Assembly (NCBI GenBank): GCA_023662825.1 | Contig: JAMPIH010000001.1 | Span: 186,001-250,000, forward strand | Reading direction: 5' to 3' | Source: Bacteroides sp. | Lineage (GTDB): Bacteria; Bacteroidota; Bacteroidia; Bacteroidales; P3 | DNA length: 64,000 bases | Part shown: in pieces, positions 1 through 9,600 of the stretch | Layout: each line of letters starts with the position of its first letter | How positions within the stretch are numbered: position 1 is the stretch's first letter | The notes under the pieces: model-generated | Seen by the model: only the letters and a program-made list of their open reading frames with translations | Told to the model about the DNA's origin: nothing | Databases searched by the model: none | Made by a program: the position numbers and the translations under genes

Positions 1-927
1 TTCGAAGATAGGCGCGTACTTGTCTTTGTTCACGGCAATGATGTATTCCGAGTTTTCCATACCGGCCAAGTGCTGGATGGCACCGGAAATACCCATGGCG
101 AAATACACGTCGGGACGCACCGTCTTGCCGGTCTGACCTACCTGGCGGCTGTGGTCCATAACGCCGGCATCCACCATGGCGCGCGAGGTGGAAACCTCGC
201 CGCAGATGCAGTCGGCCAGCTTCTGCAAGGTGGCGAACCCTTCCTTGTTGCTTACGCCTCGACCGCCCGAAACCAGAATCTTGGCCTTGGTGATGTCAAC
301 GCTGCCCTTGTCTTCCTTCACCACTTTCTTTACCTTGACACGGGCAATCTTTTCGCGGTTGAAGTTTACCGTGATTGTTTCGATCTCGCCCTTGCGGCTG
401 GCGTCGGCTTCGCGGGCCGACATAACGCCGGGACGGACGGTACTCATCTGCGGACGGTGGTTGGGACACATGATGGTGGCCATCAGGTTTCCGCCGAAAG
501 CGGGACGGGTCATCATCAGGCCCTTGGATTCTTCGTCGATGTCGAGCTTGGTGCAGTCGGCGGTGAGTCCGGTGGACAGACGGGCCGAAACACGCGGGCC
601 GAGGTCGCGGCCGATGGTGGTGGCACCCAAGAGGATGATGCCGGGCTTCTTCTGTTCCACAATCGAGACGATGGCCTGCGCGTAGGCTTCGGTGGTGTAG
701 AGTTCAAGATCCTTGTCGTCCACCACCAACACGCGGTCGGCACCGTGCGCGATCAGGTCTTTGGCCTGGTCCTTGAAGCCGTAGCCGATCAACATGGCGC
801 ATACTTCCTGACCCAAGGTGTCGGCCAAATCGCGGGCTTTGCCAAGAAGTTCGAAAGCCACGCTCTGGATTTTGCCTTCGCGCTGTTCGGCGAAAACAAA
901 AACGTTCTTATATGCTGCGATATCCAT
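1..927 (-). CDS. etfA: Electron transfer flavoprotein alpha subunit, 3' end cut by window
   Basis: EtfA forms a heterodimer with EtfB, holds FAD and passes electrons from acyl-CoA dehydrogenases to other carriers in the cytoplasm. The ATG at 927 opens MDIAAYKNVFVFAEQ, and 309 codons are visible before the window edge; the family is usually about 320-340 residues, so only the last few dozen residues are missing. Seen directly is the C-terminal FAD-binding signature, with QVGQTGKTVRPDVYFAMGIS followed by GAIQHLAGM, near codons 265-295. It starts 14 bp after the etfB stop and belongs to the same transcript as etfB and the acyl-CoA dehydrogenase. The pairing suggests a Bcd/EtfAB-like role in short-chain acyl-CoA reduction or oxidation; whether it bifurcates electrons cannot be told from this. 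Confidence 0.93.
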   Translation of the reverse strand, partial: MDIAAYKNVFVFAEQREGKIQSVAFELLGKARDLADTLGQEVCAMLIGYGFKDQAKDLIAHGADRVLVVDDKDLELYTTEAYAQAIVSIVEQKKPGIILLGATTIGRDLGPRVSARLSTGLTADCTKLDIDEESKGLMMTRPAFGGNLMATIMCPNHRPQMSTVRPGVMSAREADASRKGEIETITVNFNREKIARVKVKKVVKEDKGSVDITKAKILVSGGRGVSNKEGFATLQKLADCICGEVSTSRAMVDAGVMDHSRQVGQTGKTVRPDVYFAMGISGAIQHLAGMENSEYIIAVNKDKYAPIFE

Positions 928-940
928 TTTCGTGATGTTT

Positions 941-1723
941 TTAGATAATGTGACGTTCTTTTAACTTATTGACGATAAGCTCGGCGGCTTCGGCGGCATC
1001 CACTTCGTGAACTTCGCCCTTGCCCTTGAGTTGCTTGCCGAACGATTTCTTGACCTTGGTGGGCGAGCCGTTGAGGCCGAGGGTGGCGGGATCGGCGCCT
1101 ACAGAGGCGGCCGTCCAGATTTCCACTTCCTTGTCGAAGGCCTTCACGATACCGCTCACGGTCATGTAACGGGCCTTGTTGGCCGAAGCCAGCACAGTGA
1201 GCAGACAAGGCGTTTCCACTTCCAGAATCTGGTAGCCTTCTTCGGTCTGCTTGCGCACTTCCAAGGTCTTCTTGCCGTCGAACTTCAGGCCTTCCACATA
1301 GCTTACCTGCGGCAGGTCGAGCAATTCGGCCGTTTCGGGACCCACTTGCGCGGTGTCGCCGTCGATGGCCTGACGGCCTGCGATAATCAAATCATAGTCG
1401 ATTTTTTTCAAGGCTGCCGAAAGGGCGTGGCTCGTGGCCAGGGTATCGGCGCCGGCAAAGGCGCGGTCGGTAAGCAGGATGGCGCGGTCGGCACCCATGG
1501 CGAAGGCTTCGCGCAGGATGGCGTCGGCTTGCGGAGGTCCCATCGTGATGACGGTGACGTGGGCACCGTACTGGTCCTTCAATTGAAGGGCGAATTCAAG
1601 ACCGCCCTTGTCGTCGGGGTTCATGATGCTGGGAACACCGTCGCGGATAAGCGTGCCCTTAACCGGATCAAGCTTGATTTCGGTCGTGTCCGGCACTTGT
1701 TTGATACAAACTACTATGTTCAT
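941..1723 (-). CDS. etfB: Electron transfer flavoprotein beta subunit
   Basis: EtfB is the partner of EtfA and binds AMP, or a second FAD in bifurcating types. The 260-residue length is normal. It opens MNIVVCIKQVPDTTEIKLDP, the family start, and carries the signature block GRQAIDGDTAQVGPETAELL at about residues 116-135. It sits 30 bp downstream of the acyl-CoA dehydrogenase and 14 bp upstream of etfA, all on the - strand, so the three form one operon. The order acd-etfB-etfA matches butyryl-CoA dehydrogenase loci of anaerobes, which supports a role in butyrate or related acyl-CoA metabolism (inference). Nothing is odd in sequence or length. Confidence 0.95.
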   Translation of the reverse strand: MNIVVCIKQVPDTTEIKLDPVKGTLIRDGVPSIMNPDDKGGLEFALQLKDQYGAHVTVITMGPPQADAILREAFAMGADRAILLTDRAFAGADTLATSHALSAALKKIDYDLIIAGRQAIDGDTAQVGPETAELLDLPQVSYVEGLKFDGKKTLEVRKQTEEGYQILEVETPCLLTVLASANKARYMTVSGIVKAFDKEVEIWTAASVGADPATLGLNGSPTKVKKSFGKQLKGKGEVHEVDAAEAAELIVNKLKERHII

Positions 1724-1753
1724 GGTTGTTTCTTTTTTTGAGTGAGGGTTCGA

Positions 1754-2893
1754 CTATTTAAAAAGTTTGCCGGCGATAACCATACGCTGAACTTCGGAGG
1801 TTCCTTCGTAGATTTCGGTAATCTTGGCGTCGCGCATCATCCTTTCCACCGGATATTCGCGCGTGTAGCCGTAACCGCCGTGGAACTGAACGGCCTTGGT
1901 GGTAACTTCCATCGCGGTTTCGGCAGCGAACAACTTGGCCATGGCCGCGTCTTTGGAGAAGTCAACATGCAGGTCCTTCTTGTAGGCCGCGCTGCGAACC
2001 AGCAGACGGGCGGCCTGAACCTTGGTCTCGAGGTCGGCCATCTGGAACTGGGTGTTCTGGAACTTGGCCAGCGACTTGCCGAACTGCTTGCGTTCCTTGG
2101 TGTATTTCACGGTTTCGTCCATGGCACCCTGGGCGATACCCAAGGCCTGCGAGGCCACACCGATACGGCCGCCGTCGAGCGTCATCATGGCCACCTTGAA
2201 GCCGCCGCCTACCTTGCCCAAGATATTTTCCTTGGGAACGCGTACGTTTTCGAAAATCAATTCGGCCGTGGCACTGCCGCGGATACCCATCTTCAGCTCT
2301 TTCTTGCCGATGCTGAAACCGGGCATGTCGCGGGTAACGATAAAGGCGGTGATGCCCTTAACGCCCTGGCTCTTGTCGGTCATCGCGAACACGATGAACA
2401 CGTGGGCGTAGTTGGCATTGGTGATGAAAATCTTGGTGCCGTTGAGGATATAGCTGTCTCCGTCTTCAACCGCCATGGTCTGCTGACAGGCGGCGTCGGT
2501 ACCGGCACCGGGTTCGGTAAGCCCGAAGGCGCCGAGCCATTCTCCGCTGGCCAGCTTGGGCAGATATTTCTTCTTCTGTTCTTCGGTGCCGTGTTCCATG
2601 ATGGGGGCGCAGCAAAGCGAAGTGTGCGCCGAAACAACGATACCCGTGGTGGCGCAGGCGCGCGAAAGTTCTTCCACGCACATGCTGTACATCTGGTTGG
2701 TGGAACCCGCACCGCCGTATTCAACGGGAACGGGGATACCCAAAAGACCCAACTTGGCCATCTTGGCGACGGTTTCTTCAGGAAATCTTTCCTGCTCGTC
2801 AACCTCGGCAGCCAACGGCTTCACTTCCTTTTCCGCAAATTCCCTAATCATCTGCAAGAAGAGGGTTTCTTGTTTTGTGAGACTGAAATCCAT
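1754..2893 (-). CDS. Short-chain acyl-CoA dehydrogenase (Bcd-like)
   Basis: This is a flavin-dependent acyl-CoA dehydrogenase of 379 residues, the usual length for short-chain enzymes such as butyryl-CoA dehydrogenase. Seen are the substrate/flavin segment FGLTEPGAGTDA near residues 127-138, the ITNANYAHVFIVFAMTD block, the FAD contact FQNTQFQMADLETKV, and the C-terminal EIYEGTSEVQRMVIAGKLF. That last motif carries the catalytic-base Glu in the butyryl-CoA enzymes. It is the first gene of the acd-etfB-etfA operon and has a TATCTTTG promoter box 94 bp upstream. Substrate chain length is inferred from family resemblance and linkage with etfBA; a glutaryl- or branched-chain role is not excluded. 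Confidence 0.93.
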   Translation of the reverse strand: MDFSLTKQETLFLQMIREFAEKEVKPLAAEVDEQERFPEETVAKMAKLGLLGIPVPVEYGGAGSTNQMYSMCVEELSRACATTGIVVSAHTSLCCAPIMEHGTEEQKKKYLPKLASGEWLGAFGLTEPGAGTDAACQQTMAVEDGDSYILNGTKIFITNANYAHVFIVFAMTDKSQGVKGITAFIVTRDMPGFSIGKKELKMGIRGSATAELIFENVRVPKENILGKVGGGFKVAMMTLDGGRIGVASQALGIAQGAMDETVKYTKERKQFGKSLAKFQNTQFQMADLETKVQAARLLVRSAAYKKDLHVDFSKDAAMAKLFAAETAMEVTTKAVQFHGGYGYTREYPVERMMRDAKITEIYEGTSEVQRMVIAGKLFK

Positions 2894-2986
2894 GTTAATA
2901 TGCTGTTAAATGTTTATTTTGCTTGGTTTTGTTGCCCCAAACACATAGGTTTTGCCCTCGGCCTACCCGTATCTTGGACAAAGTGT

Positions 2987-2994
2987 CAAAGATA
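2987..2994 (-). promoter_or_regulatory. Bacteroidota -7 box for acd-etfBA
   Basis: On the - strand this reads TATCTTTG, an exact match to the Bacteroidota -7 consensus TAnnTTTG. It lies about 94 bp upstream of the acyl-CoA dehydrogenase ATG, giving a leader of roughly 85-90 nt. No convincing -33 TTG is seen. Confidence 0.6.
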
Positions 2995-3010
2995 CAAAAA
3001 ATCACGACAC

Positions 3011-3322
3011 CTACCACACGGCGGCCAGCTTGCGGATTTGCTTGAACCGAGCCATCAACTTACGGTTCTTACGCGCCATCTGCATATTATAGCGGCTCTG
3101 CATGTTGATAAGCATTTCGGCCTCGATATCCAAAGCGGCTTCAAAATAGAGGGCAAGCGTTTCCGTTACCGGACGCTTCGAATTCAAGATTTCGTTCAGC
3201 ATCGTATAGGAAATGCCCATCTGTTCGGAGAGTTGCTTTTGCGAGATACCGCGGTATTCGATCTCTTCTTTAAGCATTTCACCCGGATGAGAGGGCATGT
3301 ACGGATAACTTAAATTTCCCAT
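3011..3322 (-). CDS. higA: HigA-type antitoxin, XRE helix-turn-helix
   Basis: This 103-residue protein opens with MGNLSYPYMPSHPGEMLKEE and carries the HigA hallmark HPGEMLKEEIEYRGISQKQL, followed by a helix-turn-helix (about residues 25-60, MGISYTMLNEILNSKRPVTE). HigA antitoxins neutralise the partner nuclease and repress their own promoter. It begins 5 bp after the upstream toxin gene, in the toxin-first order typical of higBA. The C-terminal tail is basic (MARKNRKLMARFKQIRK). It lies between the acd-etf operon and the polyvalent gene, so it may stabilise the adjoining mobile remnant or CRISPR region (inference). Confidence 0.88.
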   Translation of the reverse strand: MGNLSYPYMPSHPGEMLKEEIEYRGISQKQLSEQMGISYTMLNEILNSKRPVTETLALYFEAALDIEAEMLINMQSRYNMQMARKNRKLMARFKQIRKLAAVW

Positions 3323-3327
3323 GGCGG

Positions 3328-3654
3328 TTAGCTTTTGTAATGGTTGGATAGGTCGGTGATATTGCAGATTGTCACTTTTTCCTTGGCCCCGTTTTCTTCG
3401 TACGAAACGATAAACTCTATTCTGTATTGATCGTTCACTCTAATCGAAGAAATTCCCGCTTTACTACCGGAGAGAACCTCGTAGTTTAAGGAATGAATCC
3501 GATAAAGCGCTTCAATACAAGAGGCCGCATAAAGCATATCTATGCGAAGTCTGTACCGTTTTATGATATCCGGTTGATAACGATGCTTTTTATCGTTACA
3601 CTTTCCGTTGTGATACAACTCCGCCAGATATTCCTTATCGAAGGTTACAATCAT
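3328..3654 (-). CDS. higB: HigB/RelE-family toxin
   Basis: This is a predicted ribosome-dependent mRNA interferase of the RelE/HigB fold, about 108 residues. I chose the ATG at 3654 (MIVTFDKEYLAELY) rather than the longer frame to 3723. A TACCTTTG promoter box at 3674-3681 sits just upstream of it, and the longer frame would run into the polyvalent gene. Family features seen are the helical middle with RLRIDMLYAASCIEALY and the strand pair GSKAGISSIRVNDQYRIEF, the usual substrate-binding block, ending with a short ITDLSNHYKS tail. It is followed 5 bp later by higA. The catalytic residues of this subfamily are poorly fixed, so activity is inferred from fold and pairing. Confidence 0.85.
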   Translation of the reverse strand: MIVTFDKEYLAELYHNGKCNDKKHRYQPDIIKRYRLRIDMLYAASCIEALYRIHSLNYEVLSGSKAGISSIRVNDQYRIEFIVSYEENGAKEKVTICNITDLSNHYKS

Positions 3655-3673
3655 TTTGCAATAACTATCATAG

Positions 3674-3681
3674 CAAAGGTA
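3674..3681 (-). promoter_or_regulatory. -7 box for higBA
   Basis: TACCTTTG on the - strand matches TAnnTTTG and lies 20 bp upstream of the higB ATG at 3654. It falls inside the alternative longer higB frame, which argues for the shorter start. Confidence 0.55.
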
Positions 3682-3685
3682 GTGA

Positions 3686-6600
3686 TTATTCTTTTGATTC
3701 CCTAAAAAAGTGAATTTTATCAATCGCCCGCGAGGATACGGTGGTTCTACGTTCCCACAGGTCGGTGTCGGAGGTTACCCTGCCGCCCGCCCTGCGCAAG
3801 TGGTTGGTTAGGTTCTTTACGGGCAGGGAATCATCCAGCAGAATCTGCCCTGCGGCGGTGGCCGCGTTGTGGCGCTTTTGACGGCGCGTGGCTCCGTCTG
3901 GCGTTAGGGAGATAACGCCCAGACGCTTGTCCTCCGCCGTGCCGGTGAGGTTGCGTCGGAAACGGATGTCCTCCCCCTCGTCCTCCCTTATCCGTCTGTC
4001 CAGTTCGGCCGCGGCGCGGAACTCCTCCTGCCTTTGGCGGAACATCTCCCGCTCGGCATAGTAGGCCGCGCTCTCAAGGTTGTGCCTGCTCTCGTAGAGC
4101 AACGCCCGTATGTCGGCATCGCTCAGCGAGAAGTTGAAGCCCACGGCACGCAAGGCCTCGCGCACCAAGGCCACCACCCTCTGCCACGTGGTCGGGTCGG
4201 TGCCCACCTCGGCAAGGGATGCGATGTACTCATCGGCCGCCACCCTCCGCAGTTCGGCGCGGTACTCCGCCTCCGTCATGCCCTCCCTGCGGCTGAACTC
4301 CTGCGCGGCATACGCCTCGAAATACGCCCGCTGTTCCTCCGTCATGCTCGCGTGCACCTTGTCCAGCAAGGCGTTGTACTTCTCCTCGCCCATCAGTTTG
4401 CGCATGCCCAGGTGGGCCACCACCTCGTGGGCGATGGAGCGTTCCACGTCCTCCACCGAAGCGTGGTTGTCCACGTTCACGTGAACCGCCCCGTCGGGAT
4501 TCTTGGCATTGGGAAGCACGAACCAGCCCTGGATACCCGCAAACCGCCTGCTCCTGCCCTTGGGCGTGGTGGAATCCTCCACAACCACCCTCACGCCCAG
4601 CCGCCTGCCCAACTCCTCGGCCGCGGCACGCTTGGCCGCACGGGAAGCGCGGGACGAAGGAACGGCGGATTGCGCGGAAGACTGCCGTTGCTTCGGATTC
4701 CCCTCCTCATCAAACATCTCCCCTGCAAAGCGGAAACGGGTTCCCGCCTTAGCCGATTCCTCATTCACCAACTGCACCCGCCGGGCTTCGTTTCCCTTTT
4801 CGTAGGTCTTCACCGGAATCCCGTAGCGTTCCAGCCTCTTGATGATTTCAGCATCGGTGCCTTCGGGAACAACGGCGAACTTCACCTCCCGTATGCCCAC
4901 CGCCCGCCTCGGCTTGGCCTCGAAATAGCGTGCGCTCATCTTCTGTATGTCTTTCACAACATCCGCTATCTCCTTGGCCGCCTCCATCGTCATGCCGGGG
5001 TAAAAACCTTTCAGATAGTTGTAAATTCCTTGCGGGGCATGCGACTTCGCGACTGCATCTATTACATTCCCTATCCAGTCAAATACATCAGACACCTTTT
5101 CTCCCATACCGGGAACCACTATCTTCGACAATCGGTCTTTAATGGCTTCACGCCCACTGTCGTATTCCTCTTGGTTCATCTGGCGTATCCGTTCACGAGC
5201 CGCCTTGCGTATTTGCTCTATAGACTTGAAATCCTTTTGTGCAGCACCGAAGATACTGCTGTTGAATATCCCCTCGCCCCCTTTTGCCGCCAACCTTTTC
5301 ATGGACTTGACCACATTGTCGAGGGTGATCTCATCATAAAGGGCTTCGAATGACCTGCGGTTGCCCATCGGGGTGAACATATCCTTGGTGTTCCGTATGC
5401 CGCGCTTCTCCACGATGCCGTCAAACAATGTATCAAGCCATTTGCGGTAGTCGGCATTGTTCGAATCGACAAGCCCGTTCACCTTTTCCCGAATCTCCTT
5501 GGTGTCCGCACCCTGTACCGTGGTTTCCGGGTGAGCGTCTTTCAGGTACGCGAGTTTGAACAGAGGCTCGGCGGCCATTCCGTAATCAACCCTTCCGCTA
5601 CGCCTGTCTATACCCGTCTCCACATTCGTCGGATAAAATATGACGTTTTTCAGTTCATCGAACAATGCATCCCCCACCAGAAGACGGACACGGTCTTCTA
5701 TTCTCTCCAGAACATTATCGTCTATCTTGATGCCGATTTGCGGGAATGTAGGTGTCCACGCGTCTTCCCCGTACACCTTGTTCTGCCTGTCTGCCGGGTC
5801 GATGGATTCCCTGCCGAACACAAGGGATATGTCGCCGAACTCGGTATGCCCCATGTCACCCTTGGTGATGGCGATGCTCGGCATCGGGAAGCCGCCCAGG
5901 TCAAGAGCCTCTTTCAGTTTGTCTTCCGACAGGTTGTGTACCGCCACCAATTCACCCTGTTGCTCAGTCGGCTCGGCCATGCGGAAACGGATGTCCTCGT
6001 TCCCCGCATCGAACGTCCCCACATTGTCGGTCGCGCTCTTGATTTGATTGGGGGAGAAGGCCGCAACTTCCCTCATCTCATCAACATCTATACCGTCATA
6101 CCCCTCTTCCTTGAATGCATCACTGAGTTCCTTGCTGTCAAGACAATCGTTTATAAATGTATTTATCGATGACGGAAAGGTATAACCTTTCAAATAGATG
6201 TTACTGAATATCGCTTGTTTGGTCGCACTTCTACCGAAAGTCCGTTTCAAATCGCCTATCAATTCATCATATTCTCCATTCTCGTAAGCATTCCGCACTT
6301 CCTTTACCGCATCTATCAAATCCCCCACGGTGGATTTTCTACCTTCAAGTCCCTTGAATCCTATCTTGCGAACTTGCGGAGTGTCAAACTGCATGAGCAA
6401 ATCGAGAAAATCTCCATTTGTATCAATTCTACGAGGTTTTTTCAGTTTAAGGAACACGTCATAGATATTATCTCCATACCTGGAGAAATCAGGATATTCG
6501 CTGTCTTTTTTCTCAAAATAAAATCCAGCACCATAAACCCCCATGTCTCCGGTGTTCTCGCCGCTATGGCTTACATCGAATACCGACAAACCTTCAACCG

Positions 6601-9600
6601 GAGTCCCATGTTGTAACACCATCGGCTCCCCGTTCTCGTCCACCACCTTCGAGGCATTTTTTGCCTGTTCTTTGATTTTCTCAATCTCCTGTCGTACCTT
6701 TGCGATGTCGGAATCGTTGCGGACGTTGGGCCCCGGGGTTTCTTTTGAAGCATCTAAGGCATCCGACTTTACAAATTGATAGTTCGTTACCAGGAACTCC
6801 TTGTTCTTCCCCTTTTCAATAGTTGCAATCACGGAAACACCATTGATACGCTTACGTATCTCTATGCCCCTATTCCCTTGCGCATCATTATGCTTCGGAC
6901 TTAATTCCATAGAATCGAAGTTGTTCACCAAATAAGGGATGACAACAACATCATCGGGAGTTATATCTTTTTGCCCCCTTTGGCTTTCATTCGCGCCATG
7001 GTTATTCTTGATGTGCCGTATGGAATCATCCGTTATTATCAATTGCTTTATATCGGTGCCAAGCAATTCATTGAACCGATTTTTTGCCCGTTCCGACAAG
7101 CCGAATACAACCTTTCCCTTGGAATCTTTGTTGTTCCACGCCTCTGTTGCTCTACCGTAGAGGTTCGCCAACTCCCAGTCCCCGAACCAGTCCTTGAACG
7201 CCTTGGTACGCACCTGCACCCACTGCTTCGGCGTGAGTTTCGTAGGCTTCCCGTTCGGGGCTTTCAGCCACGTGCCGTTCTCTTTGGCCTCACGCTCAAT
7301 GGTCTCCTCCTCCGTTCGCTGTGCCTCCACGGGGTTCACACCCTCCATCAGGTCGCGGACGGTCATGTCGGCGAACTTCTCCGCCGTCAGACCCGACAGG
7401 TCGCGCCCGCTCCACTTGGCAAGGCTCCCCTTGACAGCCTCGAACATCTCCGACAGCCACGCCTTCAGTTGCTCCATCAGCGTGGCATCACTCTTGTTCA
7501 TCATCTCCTTGATGAGCGCCGCACCCCGCTCGCCCGTCAGACGCGAATGCACCTCGCTCGCCACAGCGTCCTCGTCCCCCGCTATGTCCGCGTAGTTCGG
7601 GTCGTCCAGTACCTCCTGCCACAAGGGCAGTTTCTTCATCAACGCCACACCGCGAGACCACAAGTCCGGATTGCTCCGGCGCACCATATCGTCCCACAGG
7701 TGCGTGTACTCGTGCAGCGGCGTCTCGGGGTTCATCGCGTCCCTGTTCAGGAACACCTCGCCGCCCACCGTCCAGCCGTACACCTCGCCCTGCGGCGTCT
7801 GCAGGAACTGAACGCGGTCGGTTATCTTCATATCCGATTCCTTGAAGATGACGTAGTTCCGCACTCCGTCCGCACGGCCGCCCGTGGTTTCGTGCGCGGG
7901 GTAGGATATGCCCGTGAAGCCCGCACGGGAAAGGAACTCGCTGGTTTCCTTATCTGCGTTATTGTTCGTCTCCGGATCAAGGAAACAATAGGACAGGTAT
8001 TCATAAAGGCTATTGCCGCTGTTCCATGCACTGGATTTCCCGTTCCAGAAATCGGCGGTTCCCTCGCCAAGCGTTATCCGCTCATCGCGGAGTTGTTTAT
8101 AGATTCTGCCCTGCTGTTCCTTGCTTACCGGATTCTTCCATTCCAGATAGTTCTCGCCCGTGTTGTCGGGTATTTCCACCGTATATAAGTTCACCTTGGA
8201 TTCCGGCAAGAAACGCCCTGTTTCCAATATCTTTATTTGAGCCTTGATACGCTTCTTGTCTGACCACGTTTCATTCAGAAGCGACCTCAAATAAGCCAAG
8301 CCTTCTTCCTTGGTGTTTCTCTCCAACAGTTCCCGAGCCAATCCATTTATTATTGCATTTTCCCTACGCTTTTCAGGAATTTTTGCCGTCCGTTTCGCAT
8401 ACCCTCTGCCTATCCCTTCCATCTCGGTCACGTAGCCGCCCCAGCCGTAGGCCTGCGCGCCTTCGCCCTCGCCCATGTGCGAGAAATCGAACGCATCGAA
8501 CTTCGCCCCCGTGCCGTGGTAGACGCTGTGGAAACGAGCCGCCTCCTGCCGATGTCCGAGATTAGCCATCGCTTGCGCCTGCTCCGCGCTCACCTCGTGA
8601 ACCTTTATCCCCGCCTTGCGCAACAAGTCCCGCGTAAACTCATACACCTTTCGGTTCGCCTTCGCACGCCCCGCACCCCGGTCGAAACGCGGCGTCCCGT
8701 CCTCCTCGAACATCTCGCCCACGAAACGCGGACGGATTGTCTCGTGGTATTCTTCTTCGCTCAGGCTCTCCACGCTCTCGCGGGCGCGTTCCTGCGCCGC
8801 CTCGTCGTTCGCCCTCTCCTCGCGTTCGGCTTCTTCTACCTCGGCCTGTGCCTGCGCCTCGTAGTCGTTGCTGTTGTGCAGTTCCTCGGCGCGTTCCATC
8901 AGTTCGGAGAAACCCTGCTCGCCCACACCGATGCCCTCGATGATATCGAGTATCTCCGAGGCGGTAACGTTTCCCAGTTCGGGGTGGTTCTCGTTGATGT
9001 CGTACACCATGTCGTCGGCCACCACTTCGGGAACCTTGCCACGGTTCGTGTCCACGTATTGCAGCCGGTAGCGGTTGCCCCCGCCATGTTCTTTCAGGCC
9101 GCCCGTGCCGTCCGAAGTGCCGTTCCACAGGAACTTGGTGGATCCGGTGGCAATGCGGCGCAATACATATTCCTCCACGCTGAGCGGATCGCCCAAGGCC
9201 TTGTCCCGTTCGGTAAGCCGTAATTGCAGGCCGCCGTTCCTGCGCCGCCGTTCTTCGGCTCGCTGCCGGGCATCCATCTTTCTCTGCAACTGGCGTTGCT
9301 GTTCCTCCTGCCCGCGTTTGGCTTCTGGATAGCCCGCCACGTCCTGCCAGAATGTCAAGTCCTTTTCCAGCGCGGCAATCTTCTCGCGCTTGGCACGCTT
9401 GGCCGCCTGAATAGCCTCCACCGTCTTGCCGTTGGTGGTGGCTTTCCTCGCCTTTTCCAACTCGGCCTGCGTGTTGGCTACCATCTGCCGGGCAGTGTCC
9501 ACCGCATCGGCCTCATCCCCCTCGTTGTCGGCCAGCAAAGCCTCGTACTGTTTCTGAACGGGATTCTCCGGCAACTGCACTTGCTTTTCTTCCGAAGACT

